A DNA stretch of 64,000 nucleotides, taken from contig NZ_JABBGA010000017.1 in the NCBI RefSeq assembly GCF_012927165.1, positions 1 to 64,000 of the forward strand. Direction: 5' to 3'. Positions 27,836 to 36,367 of this stretch are shown one piece after another. Source of the DNA: Zoogloea dura. GTDB taxonomy: Bacteria; Pseudomonadota; Gammaproteobacteria; Burkholderiales; Rhodocyclaceae. Position numbers and translations under genes: made by a program. The notes beneath the pieces are model-generated. The model was given only the letters and a program-made list of their open reading frames with translations, was not told where the DNA came from and did no database searches. Each line of letters opens with the position of its first letter. Position 1 is the first letter of the stretch.

Positions 27836-28804
27836 TCAATACTTTCGTGCAACAGCGAACTTTGACAATTCTATCAACGATTCCCTGAAAATGGAAGGGG
27901 GCAATGCAGAAAGCGCCTCCAGCGCCAATTGCGCTTCAGCCTCTGCAACCCGACGGGTTTCCTCGAGAGCTCCGGTGGCACGAATAGCCGCCAGCACCGC
28001 AGGGAAATCATCGCGACCGCCATTCTCGATTGCCTTGCGAACACAGGCCGCCTGTTCGGCATTGCCGTGCTTCATCACGTGAATCAGTGGCAGGGTCGGC
28101 TTGCCCTCTGCCAGGTCATCGCCAATATGCTTGCCGGTATCGGCTTCCTCGCCGGAATAATCAAGCACATCGTCGATCAGCTGGAAGGCGGTTCCGATAT
28201 GCATGCCGAAAGCCGCCAGCTTGTCTTCAAGTTCCTCGCCGACATTTCCGAGAATGCCGCCCAGACGGGCCGCCGCCTCAAACAGCTTGGCCGTCTTGTA
28301 GCGGATCACGCGGAGATAGCCCTCCACTTCCACATCCGCGTCATGGCAATTGAGGAGCTGGAGGACTTCGCCTTCGGCGATCACGTTGGTGGCGTCTGCG
28401 AGAACCCGCATCACCTTCATGTTGTCCGCGCCGACCATCATCTGGAATGCCCGGGAATACAGAAAGTCACCGACAAGAACAGAGGCGGCATTGCCGAACA
28501 TGGCGTTGGCGGTCTTGTTTCCGCGCCGAAGCTCGGATTCGTCCACCACGTCGTCATGAAGCAGGGTCGCGGTATGGATGAATTCCACCACTGCAGCCAA
28601 TTCGCGGTGATAGCTGCCCGTATAGCCGGCAGCCCCGGCGGTGAACAGCACCATGGCGGGACGCAGGCGTTTGCCGCCGCTGCCGATGATGTACTCGGCC
28701 ACTTGGCGGATAAGCACCACGTCGGAGTAGAGGCGATCCCTGATGACGGCATCGAGCGCCTTCATGTCTTCGGCGATCGGCGCGTAAAGCTGCGAGAGAG
28801 ACAA
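27836..28804 (-). CDS. ispB: Octaprenyl diphosphate synthase
   Basis: The 322-residue trans-prenyltransferase has the first Asp-rich motif LLHDDVVDESELRRG, GGKRLRPAMVL near the start, EGEVLQL, and the second motif FQLIDDVLDY followed by GDDLAEGKPTLPL. It makes the octaprenyl side chain of ubiquinone. The conserved N-terminus (LYAPIAEDMKAL) forces a start upstream of the first ATG; a TTG at 28804 is the best candidate, an uncommon start. rplU/rpmA, often divergent from ispB in proteobacteria, are absent here. Confidence 0.95.
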   Translation of the reverse strand: MSLSQLYAPIAEDMKALDAVIRDRLYSDVVLIRQVAEYIIGSGGKRLRPAMVLFTAGAAGYTGSYHRELAAVVEFIHTATLLHDDVVDESELRRGNKTANAMFGNAASVLVGDFLYSRAFQMMVGADNMKVMRVLADATNVIAEGEVLQLLNCHDADVEVEGYLRVIRYKTAKLFEAAARLGGILGNVGEELEDKLAAFGMHIGTAFQLIDDVLDYSGEEADTGKHIGDDLAEGKPTLPLIHVMKHGNAEQAACVRKAIENGGRDDFPAVLAAIRATGALEETRRVAEAEAQLALEALSALPPSIFRESLIELSKFAVARKY

Positions 28805-28906
28805 GGCAATGCCCAGACTAGAAAAAACGCGATGTTAGGGGGCTTGGCAGACTTCCGTCAAGGTGGCTGGATCAATGCAATTTCCGCAGCCTTATGTACG
28901 AAATGC

Positions 28907-29629
28907 TCATCGGATGAGATCGGGACGATCGGAAAATACACCGGTCACGCCCCAAGCCCTCAGCCGCGCCGCTTCCGGCGCATCGTTGACCGTGTAGACC
29001 AGCACGTGCAGGCCCGCTGCAGTTGCCTGCCGCACGTGTTCAGGGAGGAGACCCCGCCGCCCCAGATTGAGCCCACCACACCCGAGTTGCAGGGCCCGGG
29101 CCTGCGCAACGGTCGAATACGTTTCGGTCAACAAGGCCCTCGGCAGATGGGGAGCACGCTGCGCCGCAGCCTCGAGTGCCTCGGCTGAGAAGGACGACAG
29201 GAGCACATCCACACCGTGCTCCCGACGAACGAGCATGTCACCGACAACCCTCCCCGTCTCCACCTCGAAGCCTTGCGCAGGCTTGATCTCCACGTTGGCA
29301 ACCAGGCTCAGCCCGGCACAGGCCGCCAGGACGGACTCGAAGGACGGCAGAGTCTCGCCCCGGAAGGCGGGATGAAAAGCCTGGCCGACATCCACAGCCA
29401 GCAGCTCCGCGGCGGCCATGCGGGAAACCCGCCCCTGCCGTCCGGCAGTGCGCTCCAGGGTTTCATCGTGGATCACGATCGGCACGCCATCGGCCGACAG
29501 CATGACGTCGAACTCCACCGCCGCGCAGCCCAGCCGGCCCGCGATGTTCAGGCCGGCCAGGGTGTTCTCCGGCGCCAGGGCACCGCCACAGCGATGCACG
29601 TAGAGCGCGGGGCCGGGCCAGGCAAACAT
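28907..29629 (-). CDS. ugpQ: Glycerophosphodiester phosphodiesterase
   Basis: The 240-residue TIM-barrel enzyme has VHRCGGALAPENTLAG, EFDVMLSADGVPIVIHDETLERT (catalytic His/Asp), NVEIKP and a C-terminal VYTVNDAPEAARLRAWGVTGVFSDRP. It hydrolyses glycerophosphodiesters to glycerol-3-phosphate and alcohol. The first motif is HRC where HRG is usual. No signal peptide is present, so it is probably cytosolic. The start at 29629 lies 26 bases after the UgpB-like gene, with which it forms a pair. Confidence 0.9.
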   Translation of the reverse strand: MFAWPGPALYVHRCGGALAPENTLAGLNIAGRLGCAAVEFDVMLSADGVPIVIHDETLERTAGRQGRVSRMAAAELLAVDVGQAFHPAFRGETLPSFESVLAACAGLSLVANVEIKPAQGFEVETGRVVGDMLVRREHGVDVLLSSFSAEALEAAAQRAPHLPRALLTETYSTVAQARALQLGCGGLNLGRRGLLPEHVRQATAAGLHVLVYTVNDAPEAARLRAWGVTGVFSDRPDLIR

Positions 29630-29654
29630 ATGGCAGTGGAGCGGACGGAAGACG

Positions 29655-30965
29655 TCAGTCGAGCTGGCGGGAGCGCACGACAGCCGTGTCAAGGGCCAGC
29701 TTGGAAGGCTTGCGGTCTTCCCAGACAGACTCCAGCTCTTCTTCGATGATGCGGCGCACAGCCACTTTCTGGGGATAGGTGCTGGCCTTGCTGGCGGCAG
29801 TGACCTTCTTGTTGACCAGTTGCTGGACCCCCACGTGGATGTTGGCCAGATCGTCGGCCAGCAGGCGGCTCTCGGAGGCCAGCAGACCAGCGCGGTTTAG
29901 GGGCAGGTAGCCGGCGTTGCGCTGCCATTCCACCTGGCTCTCGCCGGTCAGCCAGAAACTGACGAAGCGCGCCGCAGCCTTGTACTCCACCGGTGTCTTG
30001 CCTGCCGCGACCCACATGGCGGGACCATCGGCGAGGGTGTTCTGGGGTGCGCCGTAGTACTCCTCATGGTAGGGCAGCGTGGCCACGCCGACATCGAAAC
30101 CGGCCTGACGGCGCAGTGTAGGCCAGTCGCCTGAAGCGGAGGTCAGCACCGCGCACTCACCCTTGGCAAAGTGCTCGGCCGCTTCGTCACCACGACCGAA
30201 CAGGTGCAGATAGCGGGCCTTGACCCAGGAGGACAGCATGGCCACGTGCTTGACCTCAAGCATGCCGTTGATCGCCAGGGAGGCCTTCTTGCCCTCGGCG
30301 ACTACCGGCTCGTTGTGCCAGGCGCTCATGTTCTCCACCAGGATCCAGGCCGGCTGGGTGGTGGTGTAGGGGCAGGTCTGACCTGCGGCGACCAGTTGCC
30401 CGAGGGAGGCCTGCAGCGCCTGCCAGGTCTTGGGCGGGGCGTCAGGATTGAGGCCGGCGTCCCGGAAGGCCTGCTTGTTGTAGAACATCACCGGGGTGGA
30501 CAGCCCCACCGGCAAGGCCAACAGACGACCCGAGCCGTCGATCGGGGTCGGGGTCATCACAGCGGGCGCGCGCAGGGTTTCAAAGCGCTCGCCGGCGTCC
30601 TTCATGACCTGGAACAGGGGGCGATAGCGCTGCGGCCCATTCAGGAAACCAGGCAGCTCACGCTCACCGAGGATCATCAGGTGCGGAACACTCCCATCGT
30701 TCCAGGCGCGCTCATGGACGACGATGCGGGTGTTGCGATTGGCTTCGTTGAAGCGATCCACCAGTTTCTGCAGCTGGGCGCCCTTGTCGGCCCCCAGGCT
30801 GTGCACCAGTTCGATCTCGGTGACTGCTGCGGGCGCCGCAGCGCGGGGCTCTTGAGGTTTGGCGGCCGGCTTCTTGGGCGCGGCAAAGGCAGGAGAGGCA
30901 AGCAGGGTAGCCAGGGCGAAGCCCAGGACGGTACGGCTGAAGGTGTTCATGGGGGTCCGGTTCAT
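29655..30965 (-). CDS. ugpB: Glycerol-3-phosphate-type ABC transporter binding protein (UgpB-like)
   Basis: The protein has a signal peptide (FSRTVLGFALATLLASPAFA) and a proline/alanine linker. The binding-protein fold then begins EIELVHSLGADKGAQLQKLVDRFN and includes LPVGLSTPVMFYNKQAFRDAG and EYKAAARFVSFWLTGESQVEW, as in UgpB. It would bind glycerol-3-phosphate or glycerophosphodiesters in the periplasm. No ugpA, ugpE or ugpC lies beside it, so partner permeases must be elsewhere. Starts at 30974, 30965 and 30950 are in frame; none has a clear Shine-Dalgarno. Confidence 0.82.
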   Translation of the reverse strand: MNRTPMNTFSRTVLGFALATLLASPAFAAPKKPAAKPQEPRAAAPAAVTEIELVHSLGADKGAQLQKLVDRFNEANRNTRIVVHERAWNDGSVPHLMILGERELPGFLNGPQRYRPLFQVMKDAGERFETLRAPAVMTPTPIDGSGRLLALPVGLSTPVMFYNKQAFRDAGLNPDAPPKTWQALQASLGQLVAAGQTCPYTTTQPAWILVENMSAWHNEPVVAEGKKASLAINGMLEVKHVAMLSSWVKARYLHLFGRGDEAAEHFAKGECAVLTSASGDWPTLRRQAGFDVGVATLPYHEEYYGAPQNTLADGPAMWVAAGKTPVEYKAAARFVSFWLTGESQVEWQRNAGYLPLNRAGLLASESRLLADDLANIHVGVQQLVNKKVTAASKASTYPQKVAVRRIIEEELESVWEDRKPSKLALDTAVVRSRQLD

Positions 30966-31097
30966 CGACGGCAAAAACGATCAGTCCTGAATTATAAGTT
31001 GAAGGGCTGGACTTGGCTCCCGCCACTTTGCAAGCATCTGTTCAAGTCAGTTCCGCGCGCGCCGTAGACTTCGGCAAAGCAACCGGCCTTCAACGCC

Positions 31098-31556
31098 ATG
31101 ACACCTGTGTTCATCCGCATCCGACTCATCGCAGCCCTGCTGGCGTGTGCAGCGCTGGCCAGCGCCTGCGATCGCATCGGCATTCCCGACCCGACCAAGA
31201 TCGCCGCGCAGACCGAAGCGGAGGGCAAAGCCATCGGCAGCGCCTGCCGCCACGCAGGGCGGGCCATCGAGGACTGCTTCACGCTCAACCAGGCGGCCCC
31301 GAAAGCAGCCGTCTTCGCGGGCTGGAAGGAAATGAACGACTACATGGTCGAAAACAAGATCGCCGAGGTGACCCCGGTGCTGCCCCCCCCGCCGCCTCCG
31401 GCTACGGCGGAGAGCAAGCGCAAGGCCAAGAAGGCCAGCGCGGAAGCCGACAAGGCGGCAGAGAGCGAACACGGCGACGCCGAAGCCACGGCCAAGGAAG
31501 ACAGCGAGACGCCCGCCGAGCCGGAGCCGCGCAAGCGCCGCAAGATCAGGGAATGA
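31098..31556 (+). CDS. Small predicted lipoprotein with charged low-complexity tail
   Basis: The 152-residue protein has a lipoprotein signal (LLACAALASAC). A core of about 70 residues contains two further cysteines (GSACRHAGRAIEDCFTLN), which could form a disulfide. A polyproline stretch (VLPPPPPPA) and a Lys/Ala/Glu-rich tail of about 50 residues follow. It converges on the EAL gene with 15 bases between. I do not recognise the family. Confidence 0.7.
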   Translation: MTPVFIRIRLIAALLACAALASACDRIGIPDPTKIAAQTEAEGKAIGSACRHAGRAIEDCFTLNQAAPKAAVFAGWKEMNDYMVENKIAEVTPVLPPPPPPATAESKRKAKKASAEADKAAESEHGDAEATAKEDSETPAEPEPRKRRKIRE

Positions 31557-31571
31557 CCGGCAGAGCCCGCC

Positions 31572-33377
31572 TCAGGTGGGTTCGTGCGGCGTGTTGAGCC
31601 GGGCTTCCCACCAGGCAATGAACTGGTCCACCGGCATCGGCGGCGCATAGAAGTAACCTTGGGCCCGGTTGCACCCCATGTCCCGGAGCACCGCTTCGGT
31701 GGCGGCATCCTCGACGCCTTCGGCCACCACCTCAAGCCCGAACGTATGGGCGATCCTCACCATCAGGGCGACGATGGCCCGGTCGCTGTCACCCAGGGTG
31801 ATGCGCTCGACAAAGGACTTGTCCAGCTTCAGCTCGTCGAGCGGCAGGCGGCGCAGGTAGTCCATGGACGAATAGCCTGTCCCGAAATCATCAAGGGCCA
31901 GGCGCCCGCCCCCTTCCCGTAAGGCCTGCAGATTGCTGACCGACATGCCATCCCGAGACACCAGCCCGCTCTCCGTCAGTTCAAAACACATGCGCGACAC
32001 GGGGATCCGCCAGGTATCGCAGGTCTGGCGGATGAACAAGGGCAGCTCAGGATCCTTGAGGTCGTCCGCCACCAGGTTGACCGACACCCCCACGTCACAG
32101 CCCACGGCATCAAGGGCCGCCAGGTGCTGGGCCGCCTGCTGGACCACCCAGCGGGACAGCTCGGCCATCAGACCGATGCGCTCCAGCACCGCGAGGATGT
32201 CCGGCGGCGAGGCATAGGCACCGTCGCGCTGCCAGCGCAGCAAGGCCTCAGCCCCCACCAGGCGACGGGACGGCAGCTCCACCTGGGGCTGCAGGAACAG
32301 CTGGAACTGGCGGGACTCGAGGGCCCGCGCCACTTCGGACTCGAAACCGGCATCCCCCATGGCACGGGCCGCCACATCATCGGAAAACAGAGCAAAGGCG
32401 CGCCCCTCCGACTTGGCCGCCACCATCGCCGAACGGGCCGCCTGCTCCAGCCCGAGCGGGTCCCGGGCGTGTTCGGGAGCCCAGGCGCCGCCGGCGCAAA
32501 AACGCCCGCGCAGGGACGGAAAGTTGTTGCCCCGCGTCACTTCGCAGACATCCACCAGTTTGCTGCCAGCCAGGGCAACCTGGGCCGGGTGCATCAGGTC
32601 GGGCAGGATCACCGCCCATTCATCCTCGCCTAGGGTGCACAGCACGTCGCCCGGGCGCAGCTGGGCACGCATTGCATCGGACAGGGCCAGGCGGAGATGG
32701 TCGCGCTCGTCGAGAGCCAGCACGTCCACCGAGCGCCCCCACTCCATGCGCAACACCAGCAGCCCCAGGAAGCCGCGCTGCCCGGCCAGTCCGAGAAAAT
32801 CGGTCAACAGGGTCAGGAAGCGGCGCCGGTTCGGGATGCCGAGCACCGTGTCGCCATCTTCGGCATGCATGCGGAAGGCCTGCTCCTGCACCACCGAGGC
32901 TTCCGACAGCAGGCCGCCGAGACACCAGCCGAGACGGACCAGGGCCGCGAGGATGTCAAGCTCCAGGCGATGGACCATGGCCCGATCGGAAAACAGCTGC
33001 TCCTGGCAGGCGCTCATCAGGGCCTCGATGGCGACGAAGGGAAACTCCGACACCGCACCGGCCAGATAACAATCGCTCCACAAGGCCACCAGACGCGACG
33101 GCCAGGCCGGCGAGAAATCCCAGGCCGTGACCCTGGCGAGCTCCACGCAGAAGGCCCGCAGCGTCGGCGCGATGGCGCTGCCCGCTCCATCGCCACTGAG
33201 CTCGAAACGCTCGAGTAGCGCATCGACCAGCGCATCGGCAGGGATGATGCGGCCGAAGGCCCGCACCGCAGCCTGCTCCGCCTGGCCAATGCCATAGCGC
33301 ACCAGGAGACGGGCCAGGGCGTCCTCGTCCAACTCCGACTGGAAAGGACGCACGAGTTGGGGCGCGGGGAGGTTCAT
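31572..33377 (-). CDS. Degenerate-GGDEF / EAL protein, probable c-di-GMP phosphodiesterase
   Basis: The 601-residue cytoplasmic protein has an unassigned helical N-terminus (1-165), a GGDEF-like domain (about 165-340) whose active-site motif reads GEDEW (about 250), and an EAL domain (about 348-598). The EAL part shows EALLRW, ELTESG, LDDFGTGYSS and KLDKSFV, so the catalytic set looks complete. The GGDEF part is probably inactive or regulatory. The ATG overlaps the stop of the upstream HD-GYP gene (ATGA), so both are made together. Confidence 0.9.
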   Translation of the reverse strand: MNLPAPQLVRPFQSELDEDALARLLVRYGIGQAEQAAVRAFGRIIPADALVDALLERFELSGDGAGSAIAPTLRAFCVELARVTAWDFSPAWPSRLVALWSDCYLAGAVSEFPFVAIEALMSACQEQLFSDRAMVHRLELDILAALVRLGWCLGGLLSEASVVQEQAFRMHAEDGDTVLGIPNRRRFLTLLTDFLGLAGQRGFLGLLVLRMEWGRSVDVLALDERDHLRLALSDAMRAQLRPGDVLCTLGEDEWAVILPDLMHPAQVALAGSKLVDVCEVTRGNNFPSLRGRFCAGGAWAPEHARDPLGLEQAARSAMVAAKSEGRAFALFSDDVAARAMGDAGFESEVARALESRQFQLFLQPQVELPSRRLVGAEALLRWQRDGAYASPPDILAVLERIGLMAELSRWVVQQAAQHLAALDAVGCDVGVSVNLVADDLKDPELPLFIRQTCDTWRIPVSRMCFELTESGLVSRDGMSVSNLQALREGGGRLALDDFGTGYSSMDYLRRLPLDELKLDKSFVERITLGDSDRAIVALMVRIAHTFGLEVVAEGVEDAATEAVLRDMGCNRAQGYFYAPPMPVDQFIAWWEARLNTPHEPT

Positions 33378-34915
33378 GCCAGGTAAAACTCCGAAGGCTC
33401 CACGCCGTGGGAGCCGGGGGGCAATGCCCGGCTGATCGCATAGGGTTCGCCGGTCGCCGTGGCGGGATCGTAGAGCAGGTCGAGACTCGGCGGATAGGCA
33501 TTCGGCTTCTTGTCCGGGCCAAGCAGGATCATCACCCTCGGCTTGAGGCGGCGGATGCGGTTCTGGGCAATGACGACCCCCACCTCCCCGGTATTCAGCT
33601 CGACCAGCGTGCCCACCGGATAGAGACCGATGCACTGGACGAACTGGTCCACCATGCTGTTCGAAAAACGTGTGCCCCGCTGCGCGCGGATCGCATCCAG
33701 GGCCACCTGGGCACTGGCCGCGCTGCCGTAGGGACGTGCCCGGGTCATCGCACAATAGACATCGCAGATCCCGGCGATCTCGGCCATGACGCCAAGCTCC
33801 TCACCCTTCAGGCGGGCCGGATAGCCCGAACCATCGCAGCGCTCATGGTGGCGGCCGATGATCTCCAGCATCAGGGGCGTGGCCTGCGGGCAGCGGGACA
33901 CGATATGCAGGGAGAAATCCACGTGGGTCTTGAAGATCTCGTACTCCCGCGGCGACAGGGCGCCCGTCTTGTGCAGCAGGCGCACCGGCAGACGCAGCTT
34001 GCCCACGTCCTGGAGAATCCCGGCCATCCCCAGTGCGGTGACCGCGTCCTCGCCCAAGCCCAGGGCACGTCCGAAGATCATCACATGGGCGGCCACGTCG
34101 AGGGAGTGGTCGTAGCTGTACTGGTCGGTCTGCTTGAGGCGGAGCAGCCAGAGCAGCGCATCCGGGTTGCGGATCACGCTCAGCACCATCTCGGAAACCA
34201 CGCTGCGCAGCCGGTCGAGGTCGGGATTGAGGTTGTTCTGCACGTCCCTGGCGACTTCGGCGAGCAGCCCCTGGGCCTTCACCAGCATTGGCAGGGCCGT
34301 GACGATCTCCTCCTCCACCGGCACCCGGGGCTCGGCCTGCCGCATGTTTCCGAAGGCGGCCCCCTCCTCATCCTGCCGTTCGTCGCGGGATGCGCCGGCC
34401 GCCGATGTGCGGCCGGGCTCATCCTGGTAGATAAGTGGGCGGGAAGCATAGGCAGCCGCCACCTCCCCACTCTCCGAGACACCACCGGCAGGCAGCTTGC
34501 GTGATTCCGAGTCGGGATAGACGTGAATCCAGGGCGCGCTGCCGGATCCGGCCTCAGCCCCGGCAGGCATGTTCTCGCCCACCTCGCCGGCAGCCGAGCG
34601 GAGGGATTTGAGCAAGGCGAAGAAATCCAGCGGGCGCCGCCGCGCCGCAGGTGCGGTCACCAGTCCGGCCTGCGAGACCGACTCCCTGCGCCTCACCGCA
34701 GCGGGAGGCGCCACCGGCTCGGGGCGCCAGGCGTCACCCGCCGAACGGGTGCGATCCACGTGCACGAAGCGACACAACTCGCGCAGCTGCTCGAGCGTCT
34801 CCCGGTCTTCGATGATGAACCCCTGCAGCAGGAAAGGCGACTCTAGCCAGGGGCGATCCAGTTCGGTCACGAACATCCCGATCCGCAAGTCCTGCGCCGC
34901 CACGATCTCCCTCAA
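33374..34915 (-). CDS. DUF3391 / HD-GYP protein with altered HD motif
   Basis: The 513-residue protein has an N-terminal DUF3391-type region (MREIVAAQDLRIGMFVTELDRPW). A variable linker follows, then an HD-GYP domain from about residue 230. YDHSLDVAAHV and HHERCDGSGYPARLKG are present, but the metal-binding HD pair reads LQDVGK (about 301-306) instead of LHDxGK, so one ligand is Gln. Activity against c-di-GMP is therefore uncertain. It is translationally coupled to the EAL gene, suggesting one regulatory module. Confidence 0.88.
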   Translation of the reverse strand: MREIVAAQDLRIGMFVTELDRPWLESPFLLQGFIIEDRETLEQLRELCRFVHVDRTRSAGDAWRPEPVAPPAAVRRRESVSQAGLVTAPAARRRPLDFFALLKSLRSAAGEVGENMPAGAEAGSGSAPWIHVYPDSESRKLPAGGVSESGEVAAAYASRPLIYQDEPGRTSAAGASRDERQDEEGAAFGNMRQAEPRVPVEEEIVTALPMLVKAQGLLAEVARDVQNNLNPDLDRLRSVVSEMVLSVIRNPDALLWLLRLKQTDQYSYDHSLDVAAHVMIFGRALGLGEDAVTALGMAGILQDVGKLRLPVRLLHKTGALSPREYEIFKTHVDFSLHIVSRCPQATPLMLEIIGRHHERCDGSGYPARLKGEELGVMAEIAGICDVYCAMTRARPYGSAASAQVALDAIRAQRGTRFSNSMVDQFVQCIGLYPVGTLVELNTGEVGVVIAQNRIRRLKPRVMILLGPDKKPNAYPPSLDLLYDPATATGEPYAISRALPPGSHGVEPSEFYLA

Positions 34916-35195
34916 AACACCCTCCGTACCTGCATCTGGATTGCGGCACCAACCGCCATTTCATCGGCCTATTACGGCAAGGCGCCCGCCAACTGGAGCC
35001 CACATCATTCAATTTGACTGCAGCGGCACCAGGCATCGAACCTGCAGCCACGGCCCACCGCCCGCCACCGCTGCGGGCCTGGATCGATCGGGTATCATTC
35101 AGGCCCGTTCAGGCCCGGCGTGAGCAGCGCAGGGCCGGAAAACCCGGCCAGCCACGGCCCCACGAACTCATTGTACTCCCCTCGCCTTCGCCCCC

Positions 35196-36284
35196 ATGCA
35201 GCCTGCCCAGACGCCCTGCCCCTCCACCGGCATCCTTGTCCAGTGCCGCCCCGGCTTCGAAGCCGACGCACTCCTCGAGCTGGAGGCCGCGGCCAGGGCG
35301 GCCCGGCTCATCGGCAAGGGTGAGGCGGTGGGCACACCCGGCGCCACCCTGTTCCGCCTGGACAGTCCCCAACCCCACGACGAGCTGCGCCGTCGCCTGG
35401 ATGTCTCCCACCTGGTGTTCAGCCGGCAGGCCTTCCAGCTGATCGGCCGCGTCGAGGGCTTCGCAGGGCGCGACCGCCTGGGGCCGCTGCTCAAGGCCCT
35501 TGAGGCCCTCGGCGAGCGCTTCTCGGCGATCCTCCCGGAAACCCCCGACACCAACGACGGCAAGGAGCAGGCCGGCTTTCTGCGGCGCTTCGTGCCGCTG
35601 CTGGAAGCCGCCCTGGCCGAAACCGGCCAGCTGCGCCCGGACTCGCCCCACCTGCCGCGCCTGCACGTGTTCCTGCCTGGCGGCGATGTCGCCCTGCTCG
35701 GCCTGAGCGTGGCCAGCGAGGGCTCGGCGTGGCCGATGGGCATTCCCCGCCTGCGCATGCCCAAGGACGCCCCCAGCCGCTCCACCCTGAAGCTGGCCGA
35801 AGCCATCCAGACCCTGCTCACCCCGGAAGAACAGCACTCCACCCTGCGCTCCGGCCTGCAGGCCGTGGATCTGGGCGCCTCGCCGGGCGGCTGGACCTGG
35901 CAGCTGGTCAGCCGCGGCCTGCGCGTCACCGCCATCGACAACGGCCCCATGGCGCCGTCGGTGGTCGCCACCGGCCTGATCGAACACCTGCGCGTCGACG
36001 GCTTCACCTGGAAGCCCCGCAAGCCAGTCGAGTGGATGGTCTGCGACATGGTCGAGCAGCCTTCGCGGATCGCCCCGCTGATGGCCGAATGGGTCGCCGG
36101 CGGGCGCTGCCGGCGCAGCATCTTCAACCTCAAGCTGCCCATGAAGCGGCGCCACGATGAAGTGGAACGCTGCCGCGCCCTGATCGACCAGCGCATGCGC
36201 GCAGCCGGCCTCAAATACATATTGCGAATCAAGCACCTCTACCACGACCGTGAAGAAGTGACCTGCTATCTGACGCGGCGTTGA
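35196..36284 (+). CDS. rlmM: 23S rRNA 2'-O-ribose C2498 methyltransferase
   Basis: The 362-residue protein matches RlmM. An N-terminal THUMP-like part (ILVQCRPGFEADALLELEAAAR) is followed by a Rossmann domain with LQAVDLGASPGGWTWQLV and IDNGPM. Further motifs are VEWMVCDMVEQP, FNLKLPMKRRHDEV and IKHLYHDREEVTCYL. It methylates the ribose of C2498 in 23S rRNA. About 280 bases upstream (34916-35195) show nothing beyond a short repeat TTCAGGCCCG. Confidence 0.94.
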   Translation: MQPAQTPCPSTGILVQCRPGFEADALLELEAAARAARLIGKGEAVGTPGATLFRLDSPQPHDELRRRLDVSHLVFSRQAFQLIGRVEGFAGRDRLGPLLKALEALGERFSAILPETPDTNDGKEQAGFLRRFVPLLEAALAETGQLRPDSPHLPRLHVFLPGGDVALLGLSVASEGSAWPMGIPRLRMPKDAPSRSTLKLAEAIQTLLTPEEQHSTLRSGLQAVDLGASPGGWTWQLVSRGLRVTAIDNGPMAPSVVATGLIEHLRVDGFTWKPRKPVEWMVCDMVEQPSRIAPLMAEWVAGGRCRRSIFNLKLPMKRRHDEVERCRALIDQRMRAAGLKYILRIKHLYHDREEVTCYLTRR

Positions 36285-36367
36285 TGCCGCGCCGATGTAT
36301 AATGCTGGACTACTTGAATGGTGCAGTGCACTAAACCAGTCCACGCACCCCCATCGTGACCACATCC

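Noticed and set aside
36298-36303. TATAAT before rhlE as a promoter
   Set aside because: No -35 hexamer at suitable spacing and no extended -10; it remains only a chance match.
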